From Amborella trichopoda (Eukaryota; Streptophyta; Magnoliopsida; Amborellales; Amborellaceae): DNA of 64,000 nt. Positions 45,931-58,439 of the stretch are shown one piece after another. Below the pieces are notes generated by a model. It saw only the letters and a program-made list of their open reading frames with translations. It had not been told where the DNA came from and did not search any database. Numbering within the stretch: the stretch's first letter is position 1; each line of letters starts with the position of its first letter. Position numbers and translations under genes: made by a program. The DNA lies in assembly GCF_000471905.2 (NCBI RefSeq), contig NW_006500357.1:2866330-2930329 (forward strand). Reading direction: 5' to 3'.

Positions 45931-48900
45931 TTTCCTTTTTAAAAAACTTGGAAGACCAACATTTGAAATTATGTTATTTTTAGATACTGAAAAAAATGTT
46001 ATAAAACTAACAAATCCACTATTTCAAAATAAGGTATCGCTTGCATACCGTTAAGGTGTCTTTCGAGTTGAACCTTCACTTAGAGCATACACTACAAATT
46101 CTATTAAGCTCCATGACGCATATAACTTTGAACCATGTTCCTTATTCATCAAATCGGTATTATAACTCCCAAATAATATACAGTCTTTAGCTACTAGCAC
46201 ATTTTGGTCCTCGTGCTTATATCTCGATTTCACGAGTACTCTAACGACGAGTCTCACATCATAAGACATACTCACTTTCAAACTTAAATAGGTACATTTA
46301 CAAAAAGTGATCCATATATTTAAAACACTATGATTTATGAATAGTTATAGATATCATTAAGAGTTTAACTCAACCTATTTACATACAGATCATTATTAGA
46401 CTTATCCACCATGTGGATTTTCTTCAATGGGTGCTTAGTGTTTGAGCTATGGTTTTTCGAAGCCTAAAGCCCCAATATTTTCATATTTATTAACCTCAAT
46501 GGGAGTAAAAGAGCAACACGACTCTAGAATCTTGGCACACTTGGGCCAAGAGTCATGAAACCTTGAGAGTCCCTCAATGGAAGTAAAAGAGCAACACGAC
46601 TCTAGAATCTTGGCACACTTGGGCCAAGAGTCATGAAACCCTGAGAGTAATGCAGGTCCTTCATATGGGTGAAAGGTATTAAGAAGATTGAGTGTTGCCT
46701 CTAGTTAGGGACAATTATTATTTATGCCTCATGACTATGTGATGGATTAGGGTATTATATGTGTATATGATAGATTAAAATATGAGCTTGATATTTATGT
46801 ATGTGTTTTAGTCTTATATAAGAATGTTAAAGCTTAGAGAGGACAATAAGTCTACATCCCTGACACAGTAAATCTTATCATAGCATGTGCATGTACAATT
46901 GCAAATGGGACGATGATCGTCCATATGATCTATTGCAATTAGATATGCACAAATGCCAAGAGAGGAACGCTCGAACCTTGCTTAAGTGCATGTCTTTAGG
47001 GGTGCACTTGTAATCCATTACAATTTGGGATTTTGAGTCACAGATTAGTTACTTTGATAAGCCGAGCATGAGCTCTTAATTAGCTCTGTGGGTTATAGAT
47101 TTGTTGGGTCATATTGAGAAAGTGACTTTGGATTACAAGTTTAGCCAACTGGAGTACTCTGATACTTAATTCATCCTCATAGGATCCTAATTTTCCTTTC
47201 CCTTGTAAATATTTTTAAAATGATTCTAAAATATGTTATTTTGGTAGAAGATGCTTTGGTGAATTTTTGGTAGTTTTTAGAGATTTTTTGAAATTTTGTC
47301 TAAGGGTAAAATGGAATAACTTGATTTATTTTGAAGAAACGACAAACAAGGATACACCTAAGTGACCCACCAATGACACTTAATGGCCAATGGGTATCAA
47401 CGTGGGCCAAAAGGGTAGCCACTTCAACATTGAGGCGATGTGGGGGTGGGCCAAAAGGGTAGCAACTTCAGCCCCACATTGAGGCGAAGTGGGGGTGACG
47501 CCAACTCCCCCAACTCCTAATGGGGGACCCCCTTGTCATTTGATAATTTGTTGTTTAGTATGGTTTCAAATTGGAATTTTGTGGAATTTTTGGATATTCA
47601 CAAATTGGATTTTGGGCACATGTTTTATGTGTGAGATTTGTGGTGAGGGCACATGTATACTACTTTCTAGTTTGATATTATCATTGAAACCTTAAGGATA
47701 AGTGTAAGTCCACATAACGACCTCTATGTGGCATGATGTGTTTGGTTGCACATGCTCACCAAAAAAGGAGGGAAATTCAATTTTAAATTATTGTTGTAAA
47801 ATATGCCAAATCACCATAACGAAAAGCCCCTAACTTTGGTTTTTGAGTATTAAGCATCGGTTTTTATAAAAGAGAAATTTGGAGTGGATTATGATTAAAA
47901 TAGATGATAATGGTCTTTAACCTCATCTACTCAATATGGCATGATGGTGTATTAGTGGATAGGATCCAGTCTCTCTTTATATCATAGATAATGACATGAA
48001 TGGTCTTGATTTGATCATCTAGAAACATCTCTATACTTAAGCCTGTAAATACCCCTAACCTCTTCATTAGATCACTTGTAACTCTCCCTTTCTCTCTCTA
48101 CAATGGCATGCCCCAAGCCTCTCTCTCTTCACATGAGTTATAAAAAGTTTAGTGAGTTTCTTTTGTGAGATTTAGTGAGATGAAGTTGACCTAAATGATC
48201 TTAGTGAGAGAAAGTAGAATTGAGTTACATTAAAGCTCAATTCAAGTTCCATCTAGGTAGAGGTTGATCATGGAGCTGTAATGTATTTAAAGATCTTCAT
48301 CATTCTCCTTCAATCTTGAAGCATTCCATGGCTGTAAATCATCATTATAACAAGGTATTACTATATCCTAGCTATCCATTTGAACAGCTTTTGAATCTAT
48401 GTGCTTAAGCCTATAGTTTGTGTTGATTTTTAAGGAAATTAATTTGTTTGGCTAAACATTTTTGAGATTTTGGGATCAAAATCAATCAGTTAAACCACAT
48501 TATTAATGGAGCATTTTGGAGAATTTCTATGGATGGACAAGTAAAATTTCTTCAAGCTACGCACTTTTGATTTAAGTTTGATCATGTGATTATGAGCCTC
48601 ATTTTCTCCTACGATTTTTCCCACTTGATTAATCCCAATTTTGAAAGGTCATTTCGCCTATAAATGTGTAGATCAAATATTATATTGCTTCCCATTGTGT
48701 TGATGGTGTGAAATTGGCCTTAATTGTGAGATTTTCCATCATATGTCACTTTGTTGACGTATAATTTTGCAATGTAAATTCAAGTAGTGCTGAACTTTCA
48801 ATAGTACTAGTTTTAAGTGTTGTATATTTGATTTCCTTGCGTAGTTTCACATTGTTTTTGACAAGGACCCAAAGGGGGTTCTATCCTCTATGTAAAGAGG

Positions 48901-49110
48901 CTATGGCATTGTCTAGATTGTGTCCAAATTTAAAGAGTTGTATCTTGGACTTGGTTTCTATAAATTATCACTTAGAATAATTTTTCGTCTAGTAACCAAA
49001 TTAATCTTATGTATAATTTATTATAACTTCATTGAGCTTATAATTTTGAGGTTACAAATGACTAAGTTGGGTTTCCACTATAGATTATTACTTTGTGGAC
49101 TCTAGCATCA
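45931..49110. other. Unannotated, with two short tandem duplications
   Basis: 46494-46649: two 78-bp units starting 'cctcaatgg(g/a)agtaaaag', nearly identical. 47402-47497: two units of about 45-50 bp starting 'gtgggccaaaagggtag'. The 76-residue minus-strand frame 46051-46281 and the 68-residue frame 47489-47695 show no family motif. No gene is supported. Confidence 0.4.
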
Positions 49111-49129
49111 TTCTCTTTGACATTTATCC

Positions 49130-50290
49130 AGTTTCAATCCTCGTAAGGCTTTTGTCAAAGGTCGACCAAAATTTATTTGCTTATACATATTTTAGACTTA
49201 ACACTTTATCTCCTATTAACATTTTATGGAGTTATCTCTGCATGTAATTTGTTTAGATCTACCATTATATACATTATGACATGATCTTGCAACAGTACAT
49301 CTACCATTGTCATTGTGATTACTGGTATCAGTTTTAGCCATATTGGTGGGTCATATAACATATTCATAAGCCAATTTACTTCTTTATAAGCAGAATCTAG
49401 AGCAATAAATTATGACTCCATTGTAAAGTGTAAAATACAAGTTTGCCTAGTTGACCCCCATGATACTGGTCCCCTAGCTATTTGAATGTTAATAGTGAAT
49501 ATTGGACCTTCATAATCCAATTCGTATCATTGTATCCTTCCAACACCTCGAGATAACACACATATATATGTTATAATTGATCGTTCCTATCAAATATTTA
49601 AACATTTGATAGATTACTTCCTAATGCTCTCTACCAATGCAGCTTGTATATCTACCAAGTTTGCTCACTGCATATACAACGTGCTACTCATGGCATACAT
49701 TAAACTACCAATCACCCTAGCATATTCTTTTTCAGGTATATATCTCCCTTCATGTATTTTTAACTTTATATGAGGATCTATTAGCGTAAACACTGGCTTA
49801 TTATTAGTATGCTCAAAATTATGGAGTATTTTCTTTATATAGTGAAACTGTGTCATATTATTTCTTTTTTCTTTTCTCACTATTTTAATACCAAGTATCA
49901 CATTAGCCTCTACCAAGTCAAGTGATACCAAAGTTTGATCTTCCTCCATATTTAAAGTAATAGGTACTACACTTAAATCTTTGTTTTTATTGACTTCAAC
50001 TGTGTGAATATAAAAGTATGGCCCAAAGTTAAATTTAGGATCTCCTCTTGCTCTTTTACCCTTCTATGTTCTATTACCTCTTCGTTATTTATATGGGTTC
50101 CATATAAGTATCTTGATCTTCGTTTTTTTCTTCACTACTTGGTGGACAAGTAATATTTTCAGGTTCACTTTTATGTGTAAAGCTCTAAAAAATTTCTACA
50201 TCTCTAGATTGTATTATTGTGTTTGAACTAAATTCTAAGAACTTGCATGCTTTGTTGTTTTGAGCATAATCTTACAAATACAGTCTTAAA
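49130..50290 (-). pseudogene. Ty1/copia pol remnant: integrase C-terminus, RT end and RNase H
   Basis: On the minus strand, high to low coordinate. A weak integrase C-terminal stretch lies near 50280-50160. One open piece at 49949-49665 reads 'VEANVILGIKIVRKEKR', 'FHYIKKILHNFEH' and 'YARVIGSLMYAMSS', the final part of copia reverse transcriptase. Then, with stops, come 'MFKYLIGT' and 'YNDTNWI' and the RNase H part, where 'FIALDSAYKEVNWLMN' (near 49390) and 'HCDNDG' (near 49300) are readable. It is independent of the plus-strand copia tail at 35 kb. Many stops and frameshifts show it to be old. Confidence 0.75.
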
Positions 50291-50329
50291 TTTTTGGAAA
50301 TGTTTAGGTGAAATGGCAGCTACAAATGT

Positions 50330-50470
50330 TTTTGTTAGGAAATTTTAGGTATACAAACAAACGTAGTGGACTTTCCCTTTCTAGCCATGCTAACATCTTA
50401 ATATTGTAGTTTTCCCTCCTTACTGATATAATTCAACATGCAAGAAAGTAGCCCAGGCAAAATAACCCTC
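50330..50470. repeat. Dispersed repeat, left part (split by later insertions)
   Basis: Matches about 44615-44780 ('tttttgttaggaaattttagg' type, 'gccatgctaa', 'caagaaagtagcccaggcaaaa'). It breaks off where LINE sequence begins; the remainder is found after the MULE at 57835. Confidence 0.5.
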
Positions 50471-50480
50471 GGGATATCTG

Positions 50481-51655
50481 AAAACTGAAAGTTGACAATG
50501 TCTACATTTCGCCAAATAGTAATGATATGTTTATTTAGGAAAGTGAAAGTGATGGGTTATTTTCAATTAAATCATCCTATAGGCTTCTTTTTCCATGATC
50601 GAGTTAGATAGTCTTTTGAGGGTATTCATGTTATTTGGAAATGGCCTATTCCTATGAAAATTCAAGCCTTCCTTTGGGTGGCCCTACAGAATAAATGCTT
50701 TACTTTAGACAATCTTCGCATCCGGGGTAAAATCTTATCTAATGTTTTCCTTTTGTGTAAGAATGCAGAAGAGATTGATTGTCATCTTTCCCGTCATTGT
50801 TCCTTTGCTGAAGTTATATGGAAATGGGCTTTTAGGCTACTAGGTTTCCCTCTTACGCTTCTTGCAAAATTGATTTTTATTATTGACCATCTTCACATCC
50901 CCTCCTTACCTTCTAAAGACCTTCTTATTTGGAAGACCCTTAAAAGTGCTATTCTTTGGTGGTTAGAAAGAAATATAAGAAGTTTTGATGGTTTATGTCT
51001 GGACCTCCCCAGTATCAAAGACAAAATATTGCAGTCTCTTTGGGACTGGTTTTCTGACACAAAAGAAGGTCGTGGGGTTTCTAGAGCGGATATTATTGTC
51101 AACTTAATGCTTCTAGTGTTTTCCTTTGTGCCAAAGAATAGGATGGTCTCTTTTTGGGTGCCTCTTCTTATGGGTTCTTTCAAACTGAACTTCAATGGTA
51201 GTTCCTTAGGGAACCTGTGACCAGCTGAAGTTGGAGGATTCTTAGGTACCATGGTGGATCCATTATCTTCACTTATGTAGGGCCTTGTGGCTCTACGACT
51301 GCTAATCAGGCTGAGATATTTGCTCTCCTTCACGGTTTGGAGATTATGGTTAGCAAAGGCATTCAGAGAGCTATCTTTGTCGAAGGAGATTCTCTTAATG
51401 TGATTAAGTGGTGTTCGATGGAGCAACGGATCGCCTGGACTCTACATACTTTTTGGTTAAAAATTGTGGACTTTGCCTCTCTTCTAGGCTTCAAGTTTCT
51501 TTCCATCACAGTTTCCATGAAGCCAATGATTTTGCGGATCGTCTCACCAAATTTGGAGTTGCTTTACACTCTTTGTCTATTTTTTATGATTTGATAATTG
51601 TTATGTAACTCATGCTTTTAAAGCACACAATCAATAAAAGTTCATAATAATGTCA
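50481..51655 (+). pseudogene. L1-type LINE ORF2 tail: RT end, zinc-binding domain, RNase H, 3' end
   Basis: From about 50481 the end of the reverse transcriptase region is readable ('DGLFSIKSSYRLLF'). Then a long open stretch 50654-51220 has 'KIQAFLWVALQNKCFTLDNL', 'VFLLCKNAEEIDCHLSRHC' (zf-RVT) and 'LWWLERNIRSFDG'. RNase H starts at 'SFKLNFNGSSLGN', where the usual D is N, and runs to a stop at 51218. The rest, in other frames, gives 'FVEGDSLNVIKWC' and 'HSFHEANDFADRLTKFGVAL', the normal RNase H end. The 3' end is A-rich with 'aataaaag'. It is the same family as 7768-9233 (shared 'WFSxTKEGxxxSxADxxVN'). The MULE starts nine bases after it. Confidence 0.82.
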
Positions 51656-52954
51656 AAACACAAAGGGAAAATTACGTATATATCCGTGATAGTTTCTATT
51701 ATTACCAAAATACCAAATAGTTTCCGTTATTACTGGAATATCCTTTTTTTTACTTCATAACAACAAAAAAAAATTAAAAAAAAAGTCATTTTTAGCCTTT
51801 TTTGGTTTTTGAAAAACCGAAATGGCTGGAATTTCGCTTATTCAAAACCGAAAATAAGCTAATTTCGGTTCTTGAACAAGCGAAAATAGCGGGGCTTGTT
51901 TAAAACTTCTGGTTCAACACTTTAGCGCTCTACTTTCTCTTCTCTATGATTTTTTTTCTCTCTCTCTCTTACCTTTCTCACAAAAAAAACTATTCTTTAG
52001 ATTTGGTTACAAGGTTTTTGATGGATTATAATTGCATTTGACGGATTTTGAAAGCATTTGACAGATTTCAAATCTGTACATAAGATATGTATATAATGAA
52101 TTGTTCTATGATTTTAGAAGTTTACATTGTATAAGATTATGATTTACGGTTTCACACTTGAGTAGAAGAAGTCGATTTACGGTTTATTTGATGGATTTCA
52201 TAGTTCTATAAATATGGCTATTTGTTTGAGTGATATTTGAAGTTTTTAAGAAGAGTAAATTTTTAAGGTTTTTAAGAACTATAAATTTGGGGGTTTTTTT
52301 AGAACTTGAAATTTATACATGAGTTATTGAATTAAGTTTGCTTTTTAGCAGCCAATTTTAGTATATTTGGAACTAGAAAATTATGTGGATTGATTAAATC
52401 ATATTTTTTGTTGAAAATTATGTGGTTTTTTTATATGTGATTCTCACTATATTCTCGTAAAAAAATGGCAATAAGAGTCTGATTTTGCTTGTGTTCCAAT
52501 TTTGTTGATGGGTTCTTTTTGTTGGTTATGGGGTTTATAGTTTGTACCATTGGGTACACAAAAGTGACTACCCATTTCAACTTTTCCTCTTCACAATGAA
52601 GGATACATGATAGATAACAACTTGAGGAGTGTTTGGATCCATTGAGAGCTCTTATCGTGTAGTGTTCTCACAAGAGATATGTAAAACTGATTCGATTGCC
52701 ATGCAAGAATCATTAATTGCCAAGCTTGTATCTTTTTTGCTTATTTATGCTCATTTGATGTAATTGGAGCTCATAAGTGAGAGTATGTGCTCCACTGAAT
52801 ATTCGATCTACATTAAATATGTGCTAAAAGTGGTGAATATTGTTGAAGTTTATATTGATGTTTTTAAATGTCAAAAGTGTATTGATTTATTCTAGATTTT
52901 TTTGGCTAATTGGCCTTACCAAGCATGAATACAAAATTACTATCTATATGTGCG

Positions 52955-53060
52955 AAAGGCAAAATATTGTATGATGCTTTGGCGTGCAAAACTAAATATT
53001 GTATGATGCTTTGAAGTGCAAAATATTGTATGATGCTTTGATGCTTTGAAGTGCAAAAAT
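52955..53060. repeat. Short tandem repeat upstream of the PMD gene
   Basis: Three to four degenerate units of about 30 bp around 'aatattgtatgatgctttg' plus 'aagtgcaaaa'. It lies within MULE B, about 160 bp before the proposed PMD start codon. Confidence 0.7.
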
Positions 53061-53218
53061 TAATGTCTTACATTTTTTTGTTAACTTTGATATAGTGTTA
53101 TCTTAGTAAAGAGCTTATTTTATTTGTTGATAGAATGAGTAGCTTAAAAATTGAGATTTGTATTTGAATTATGATGCATTTATTGAATATTTTGCAAATG
53201 CTTGGGGTTTCAGTGAAT

Positions 53219-54850
53219 ATGAATCGTGTTCATCCAGATGGGGGATACCCAGGAGGTCCTCAGAACCCTAGTTTGTTACAGCTACATCCAGAACATTCAT
53301 CCTATTTCATATGAGAATGACATATATATTCATCTGCTCTTTCCATTAGTTTGTTATTTTTCAATAAATTGTAGTATGTTTAAACATCATACCAGAAGTA
53401 CATGTATATATATTATGCATCATATGTTGTCTATTTGTTGTATTTCAAAAAAACAAGAAATCAGAATCAATGAAAAGACTTTTCAATTAAACGATTGGCA
53501 TCTAACAGTTGAGAAAGTTCAATTAGTAAATGCGTCTGGGTTGGATGCTCTATCTATTATCCGGCCAGGTCAAATTGATCATCCTTTGATTGTAGCCAAT
53601 GCAAAAGCGGTGGCATTCTGATACCAATTCATTTCATTATAACATTCAAATTGGTGAGATGACACCAACATTATTTGATGTTTACGAGATATTAGGACTG
53701 GTTGTGGATGGCGACCCTGTTACTTGTCGTCCAATTAGTGACCTCCGAGAGTTCATAGATATCAATTTGGGTATAGTCCCCATTGGAGGCAACTTGGCAA
53801 TCATCAAGCACTCGTGGTTGAAGGCCAACTTTCACACATTGCTACCTGATCTAACCCATGTGCAGGTTCTTAGATATACCCGAGCATACATGCTCTTCCT
53901 CATCAGCGTTACCATTTTCGCATATTCATCGGTTGCAACAATGCCAACGAGGTATTTACAATTCTTTGAGGATATTGAGGAAGCCGGCAAATATGCTTGG
54001 GGTGCTGTAGCCCTCGCATATCTATATTTGTTTCCTTGGAAAAACTTGTACTTTCAAGCGAATACATTTTAGAGGTTTAGCCACTCTTATGCAAGTAAAT
54101 TATATTTCTGTATCTGACATAAGCATAATAGTTTAAGCTACTTTCCAAAAATAATTATTGCTTATCATATCTTGATATAATGCAGTGCTGGTATTATGAG
54201 CATATTATGCATATGAAGCCCATACCACATAATATCTCCCCAAATATGCCTAGGGCAAAAAGATGGGAGCCACCAAAAAATTATTATGGCAATCCACATA
54301 ACCTAATGCCTCCCATTAGACAAAAATTCGATAACCTCCAACCCAATGAGGTTAGTGTGTACTTTGATATTACAAAACTTATGGATTACTTTTAATTGTT
54401 TTTAAGTATTTGTAGTTCCTTGATGAGTGATTTCATATCATATAACAGATAATATGGAAACTTTATTTTAAGCCTGATGATGTCATTTCAAAGGATAGTC
54501 GGCAGGCATTCGAAACCAAAATATGCTTAATGACCCTGATATTTGAAGATATTGTCGAGCCATGTATGTCGGATCATCTATGCTGGCAATTTGGAACTAA
54601 ACAAGGCATTCCAAGAAATCTTATCTATGTTGGTAGGAGGTCTAGTAGACAATGTAGGTAGCGAGATTGGAGAAACGTAAATTTTGACAAAATCCATCAT
54701 TGGTTAACTCAACATGAGTGCATGATGTCCAGCATTTAAGTAGATATTGTCGATGGGTTCCCCTCAAAGGAGTACAAGGCTTGGTACAACTGAGTGACTC
54801 ATTCTATCATTTATAAGATTGTTAACTCATCAAAAGATATAATGCAATTT
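53219..54850 (+). pseudogene. Plant mobile domain (PMD) protein, MAIN/MAIL1-like, inside MULE B
   Basis: PMD proteins are plant nuclear factors (MAIN, MAIL1) and related transposon-borne proteins; the transposon versions have no defined biochemical role. A likely start at 53219 gives 'MNRVHPDGGYPGGPQNPSLL'. After an AT-rich, possibly intronic part come 'LNDWHLTVEKVQLVNASGLD' and 'IIRPGQIDHPLIVA'. A frameshift follows near 53610. Then the core reads 'FHYNIQIGEMTPTLFDVYEI' with 'LGLVVDGDPVTC', 'VLRYTRAYMLFLISVTIF' and 'GKYAWGAVALAYLYLF', all hallmarks of the domain. A +1 shift at 54070 precedes 'FRGLATLMQ' and a GT-AG intron (54095-54185). Exon 54186-54350 reads 'CWYYEHIMHMKP...'; a second intron ends at 54448; the last exon has 'IIWKLYFKP', 'HLCWQFGTKQGIP' and 'DWRNVNFDKIHHWL'. 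At least two frameshifts and several stops: a pseudogene. Confidence 0.82.
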
Positions 54851-55029
54851 ATTAATTAAGAAGAATAAGAGGTGGTTCCTGCACATGAACCACAGTATAT
54901 AATGAGACCTCGAAGTTAATTTTGTACTTACCTATAGGTCCATAAAATTGATTAAATATTATAATTACCTATCTTGCTTTTGTAGGTTTGTGCAGTTCAA
55001 GCTAGTACAACGTATAAAAATCTTGCCTT

Positions 55030-56906
55030 CATCTTTCGCAAGTCAAGTAATTCTCAGGCTTTCGGTACTAGCATGTCACCAACTATTACTTAACTCCCTC
55101 TTCTCTTCAAACCTGGTCATCAACTGTACTCTTAATTCTTCACACATTACAATGATCGGCTTCTCTCGAGTAGATAAAATCCAAGTATTAAATGACTCGA
55201 TTATGTTAGAAGTAAGATGATTGTATCTTGCCCCTGGAAAATAAGCATCTATCTAAGATTTTGGAGGGATATTTTTAATCCACTCATATGCTTCTAGGTC
55301 GGCACACTATATATCAAACATTATTTTTTAAACCCACCAATGGTTGTTTTACAGGAAACCTTCCAAAACAACATCAACAATACTTCGGTATTTGCTGACT
55401 TCTTCACAAAGCCCTTAAAGTTTTCTCCCATATATCGCATGCAAAATGCTGGAAAATATGGGAAAATATTTTTCTATTGCTTCTGGCAGGCTTTTATGTC
55501 GATCTGATACAATTGTTAAGGCAGACAGATTAGGAAACTCATTCAATAGCTCATTCAGTATACTTAAGAACCAATATTGACTCTAGTAGTTATCATTCTC
55601 GACCACTGCAAATGTTATTGGGAATAGCCCATTATTTGCATCTATGATAATGGCGCGTAATAATATGTCTTGATATTTTTCTTTTAAGAATGTCTCATCA
55701 ATACCCATTAGTGGACTGCATCCATTAACAAAACCCATGATGCATGGACGAAAAGCAATAAACAATCATTTCAACCTGCCTTCATCTGTGTGGAACTTCG
55801 GTTCTAAGGTTGGTTCTTCGGAGCTTCTCCATATATAAGTGGAGGTCATAGTATTATTGTTCATGTGATCCATCTATCATCTCTCTTGCAACCTCTTTTT
55901 CCCACCAAGCTTGCATGTAGGAAAGCTTAACATTGTGATCACGTTAGATATCCTTTGTGATGTCTTTGGCTTTAATTTTTTATTGATCAATAATGCAGAC
56001 TTTAATTTTTTTTACCACCCAATCACTACGAGTTGTTCGTTGATGGACCTTCCCCATTGAACTACTAGATGTGTGCTCTTTAACCATAGACTTCACTTTG
56101 AAGTATGTCGTAGCCAACTCGTAAGCATCGCACTTGCCATGCGTATCCCTCTTACTTATAACTTGCCCACACCTATCCCCTTTCACGTTTGTCAAGCTTC
56201 ATAGCAAAATTATTGTGGACAACAAAATCAACCAGATGATGTCGGCATTCATTGATATTTTCAAAAAATTGCCCAATTTTCAATTGAACCTCGTTACCAA
56301 CTACTATAGATGGGCTCTCAAATGGTTCAATATCATCCATATCATGCTCTGGTACAAGGTCAAGTTCGAGCACCACTTGAATGTTCTCATATTAATTAGG
56401 TAAATGAGCGTTACGCCAACTGTTGATAAAAGATAGAGTATAAGATGAATGAACAATTTATGCATATAAAATATTTAAATAAATCAAATTAGAGGTGAAA
56501 AAGTAAATTGTAGATGTACCTATTCCTTGCAGGTGGGCTAAAACCAACAGGTTATATCATTCGAAATTCCATAGCTTTTGTTCCAGCTCTATTGCAGAGG
56601 CAATGTATACGACTATACTCCAAAACTCCCCTCCCAACATAAGAGATACATCTATATCGTCACTTACAACAATCAATTAAGACTACTAGAGAGACTTTTT
56701 TTTTCGTACATAATAGTCAATTTGTTTGGATCACACGATATTAAATTTTCAAAATGACTCTTTAGTTCCTCCAAGGAACTATTTCTATTATACTTTGTAA
56801 CCTTCAATTTTTCCCGTTTATAAACAGCACATCCGTCATTTGGATTCGTCTCAAATGACCCCCCATATCGAAATACCATTTGCACTCCCTCGGTAACTAT
56901 CGTCAA
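55030..56906 (-). pseudogene. MULE transposase remnant, copy B
   Basis: Same protein as in MULE A. The N-terminus 'GVQMVFRYGGSFETNPNDG' starts at 56906. The part absent from A is present: 56376-56173 with 'DMDDIEPFESPSIVVGNE', 'IGQFFENINECRHHLVDFVV' and 'HNNFAMKLDKRERG', the start of the MuDR DNA-binding domain. Then come 'YELATTYFKVKSMVKEH' and 'SDWVVKKIK'. The catalytic MULE domain piece 55765-55583 reads 'MGIDETFLKEKYQDILLRAI' and 'IIDANNGLFPITFAVVENDN', including the expected D of 'GIDET'. The C-terminal region is seen to about 55030. Frameshifts and stops separate all pieces. The SWIM zinc finger is not found. A stretch 56400-56660 without frame may be an intron. Confidence 0.8.
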
Positions 56907-57834
56907 TGCTACTGTATTAAATGAATGCCAAAATTCGTGTTACAAAATATCAATATAACAAGGAATACAAAAATTTTGGATATATCTAACTAATTTAGGG
57001 TTTATAAAATGTGATTTTACATAATAGATCAAAATAGTGTACTACTAAAAAGGTCAATTATTCAATAAACAACAAGAAACAACAAATATTAATGCTAACA
57101 CAAAATAAACAACAAATATTAATACAAACAAACAAGTTGAACAATATTTACCCAAAACAACAAATATAATATAGTGTGCGACTATATATATCAACATAAT
57201 GTACTGCTAAATAATTCGATTGTTCAATAAACTATTTAAAACAACAAATATTAATATGAAGAACAAATATTTACACAAATAAACAACTTCAACAATATTT
57301 ATCAAAAAATATTTATTCATCAACAATACACAACAAATAGTAATACAAAAATATAATGTTATATTAATTGTGACAAAATTAATCAACAGTATAAGGCAAG
57401 AGTAAGAAAGGTACCAATCACGACTAGATAGAGAGCCAATCTCTTCAACTTTGTGGGATACTGTATTGGGGAATAGAAAAGTTCGTAGGATATTGTATTG
57501 GAGGACAATAATTTTTTATAACCTTAAAATATCAAGAAAAATGCTCCTTTACTCGTATGTTTTGTTTTTTCGCGAAAAAATTATCGGTTATTCAAAAACT
57601 AAAATGTTTAAATTTTCGGTTTTTGAAAAGCTGAAAATTTAAAATTTTTGGTTTTTGAACAATCAAAATTCATTTCGATTGTTCAATAACCGAAAGAAGG
57701 TAAAAACATCTTTTTTAAAAAAATTTCGCTATAAAGTAAAAAAAAAGATATTTCGGTAATAATGAAAACTATTTTATATTTTGATAATAATGGAAACTAT
57801 AATAGATATATACGTAAGACAATGATAATATTGC

Positions 57835-58430
57835 TTATTATTGCACGGAATAGGTAAGTTGCGGAGCACCAAAAAGAGAGCGAGTACAAAATTTTTAGAG
57901 AGAAAAAATGGTTGAGAATTTAAGAGAGAATATGAGTGAGAAAAAGAAGAGTTTCAAATAGGGAGCTCAAGTCTCTTTTATGGAGTGAAAGGTTAACCTT
58001 AGAAATGGTCATTCAAGTGAACAATAGTTCACCATACTATGTGACTGTTCAGAACCCAACAATCACCATCAACGGTCATCAACCCCTGGATCTGTCTATT
58101 CGATTCTCGTAACTACTGCAACTGCCACCGACATTCACTAGCCCTCACAACGGCTAGTTTACACTGTCATTTGATGCACTGTCGAGTCTGGGCAACGTCT
58201 CGTAAAAATGGGGTGACCCATGAGCCCCACCCTCACTTGTGCACGGGCTAAGGTCGCCTCTGCAACGATGCCGTCACCAACCATCACAAAGGCTTATAGC
58301 CATTGGATTCTCACATGTTGTTTATAGCATACTAAGTACAGAGTGTGTTTCAAGCGCCCTTGTACCCAGAAATCAATATTTGAAAGTATATCATTTTCAA
58401 ATAATACTCAGTATTTTTCAAACCTAAAAG
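57835..58430. repeat. Dispersed repeat, right part
   Basis: Continues the repeat seen complete at 44610-45380: 'aaaagagagcgagtacaaaa', 'tatgagtgagaaaaag', 'agaaatggtcattcaagtga', 'cccatgagcc', 'acttgtgcacggg' and 'gagtgtgtttcaa'. Together with 50330-50470 it shows that this copy was opened by the LINE and MULE lying between. The 62-residue frame at 58239 is not supported. Confidence 0.5.
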
Positions 58431-58439
58431 TACTGACAT

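Larger units (their letters stand above)
51665..57817 (-). mobile_element. Mutator-like element (MULE) copy B, 6.15 kb, carrying a plant mobile domain gene
   Basis: The left end GGGAAAATTACGTATATATC (51665) and the right end (reverse complement TTACGTATATATCTATTATAG, ending at 57817) form terminal inverted repeats also shared with MULE A at 31607-34529. The left TIR is recognisable for about 230 bp; the right one extends to about 57360. The last few bases of the right end (TTTTCCC) are lost, so no target duplication can be read. Interior, left to right: about 1.3 kb leader with a 30-bp tandem repeat (about 52955-53060), a PMD gene on plus (53219-54850), and a transposase on minus (56906 to about 55030), the two converging. 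Both genes are degenerate. Confidence 0.82.

Noticed and set aside
46051..46281. 76-residue minus-strand frame
   Set aside because: Composition is plausible, but no recognisable domain, no second copy and no neighbouring exons.
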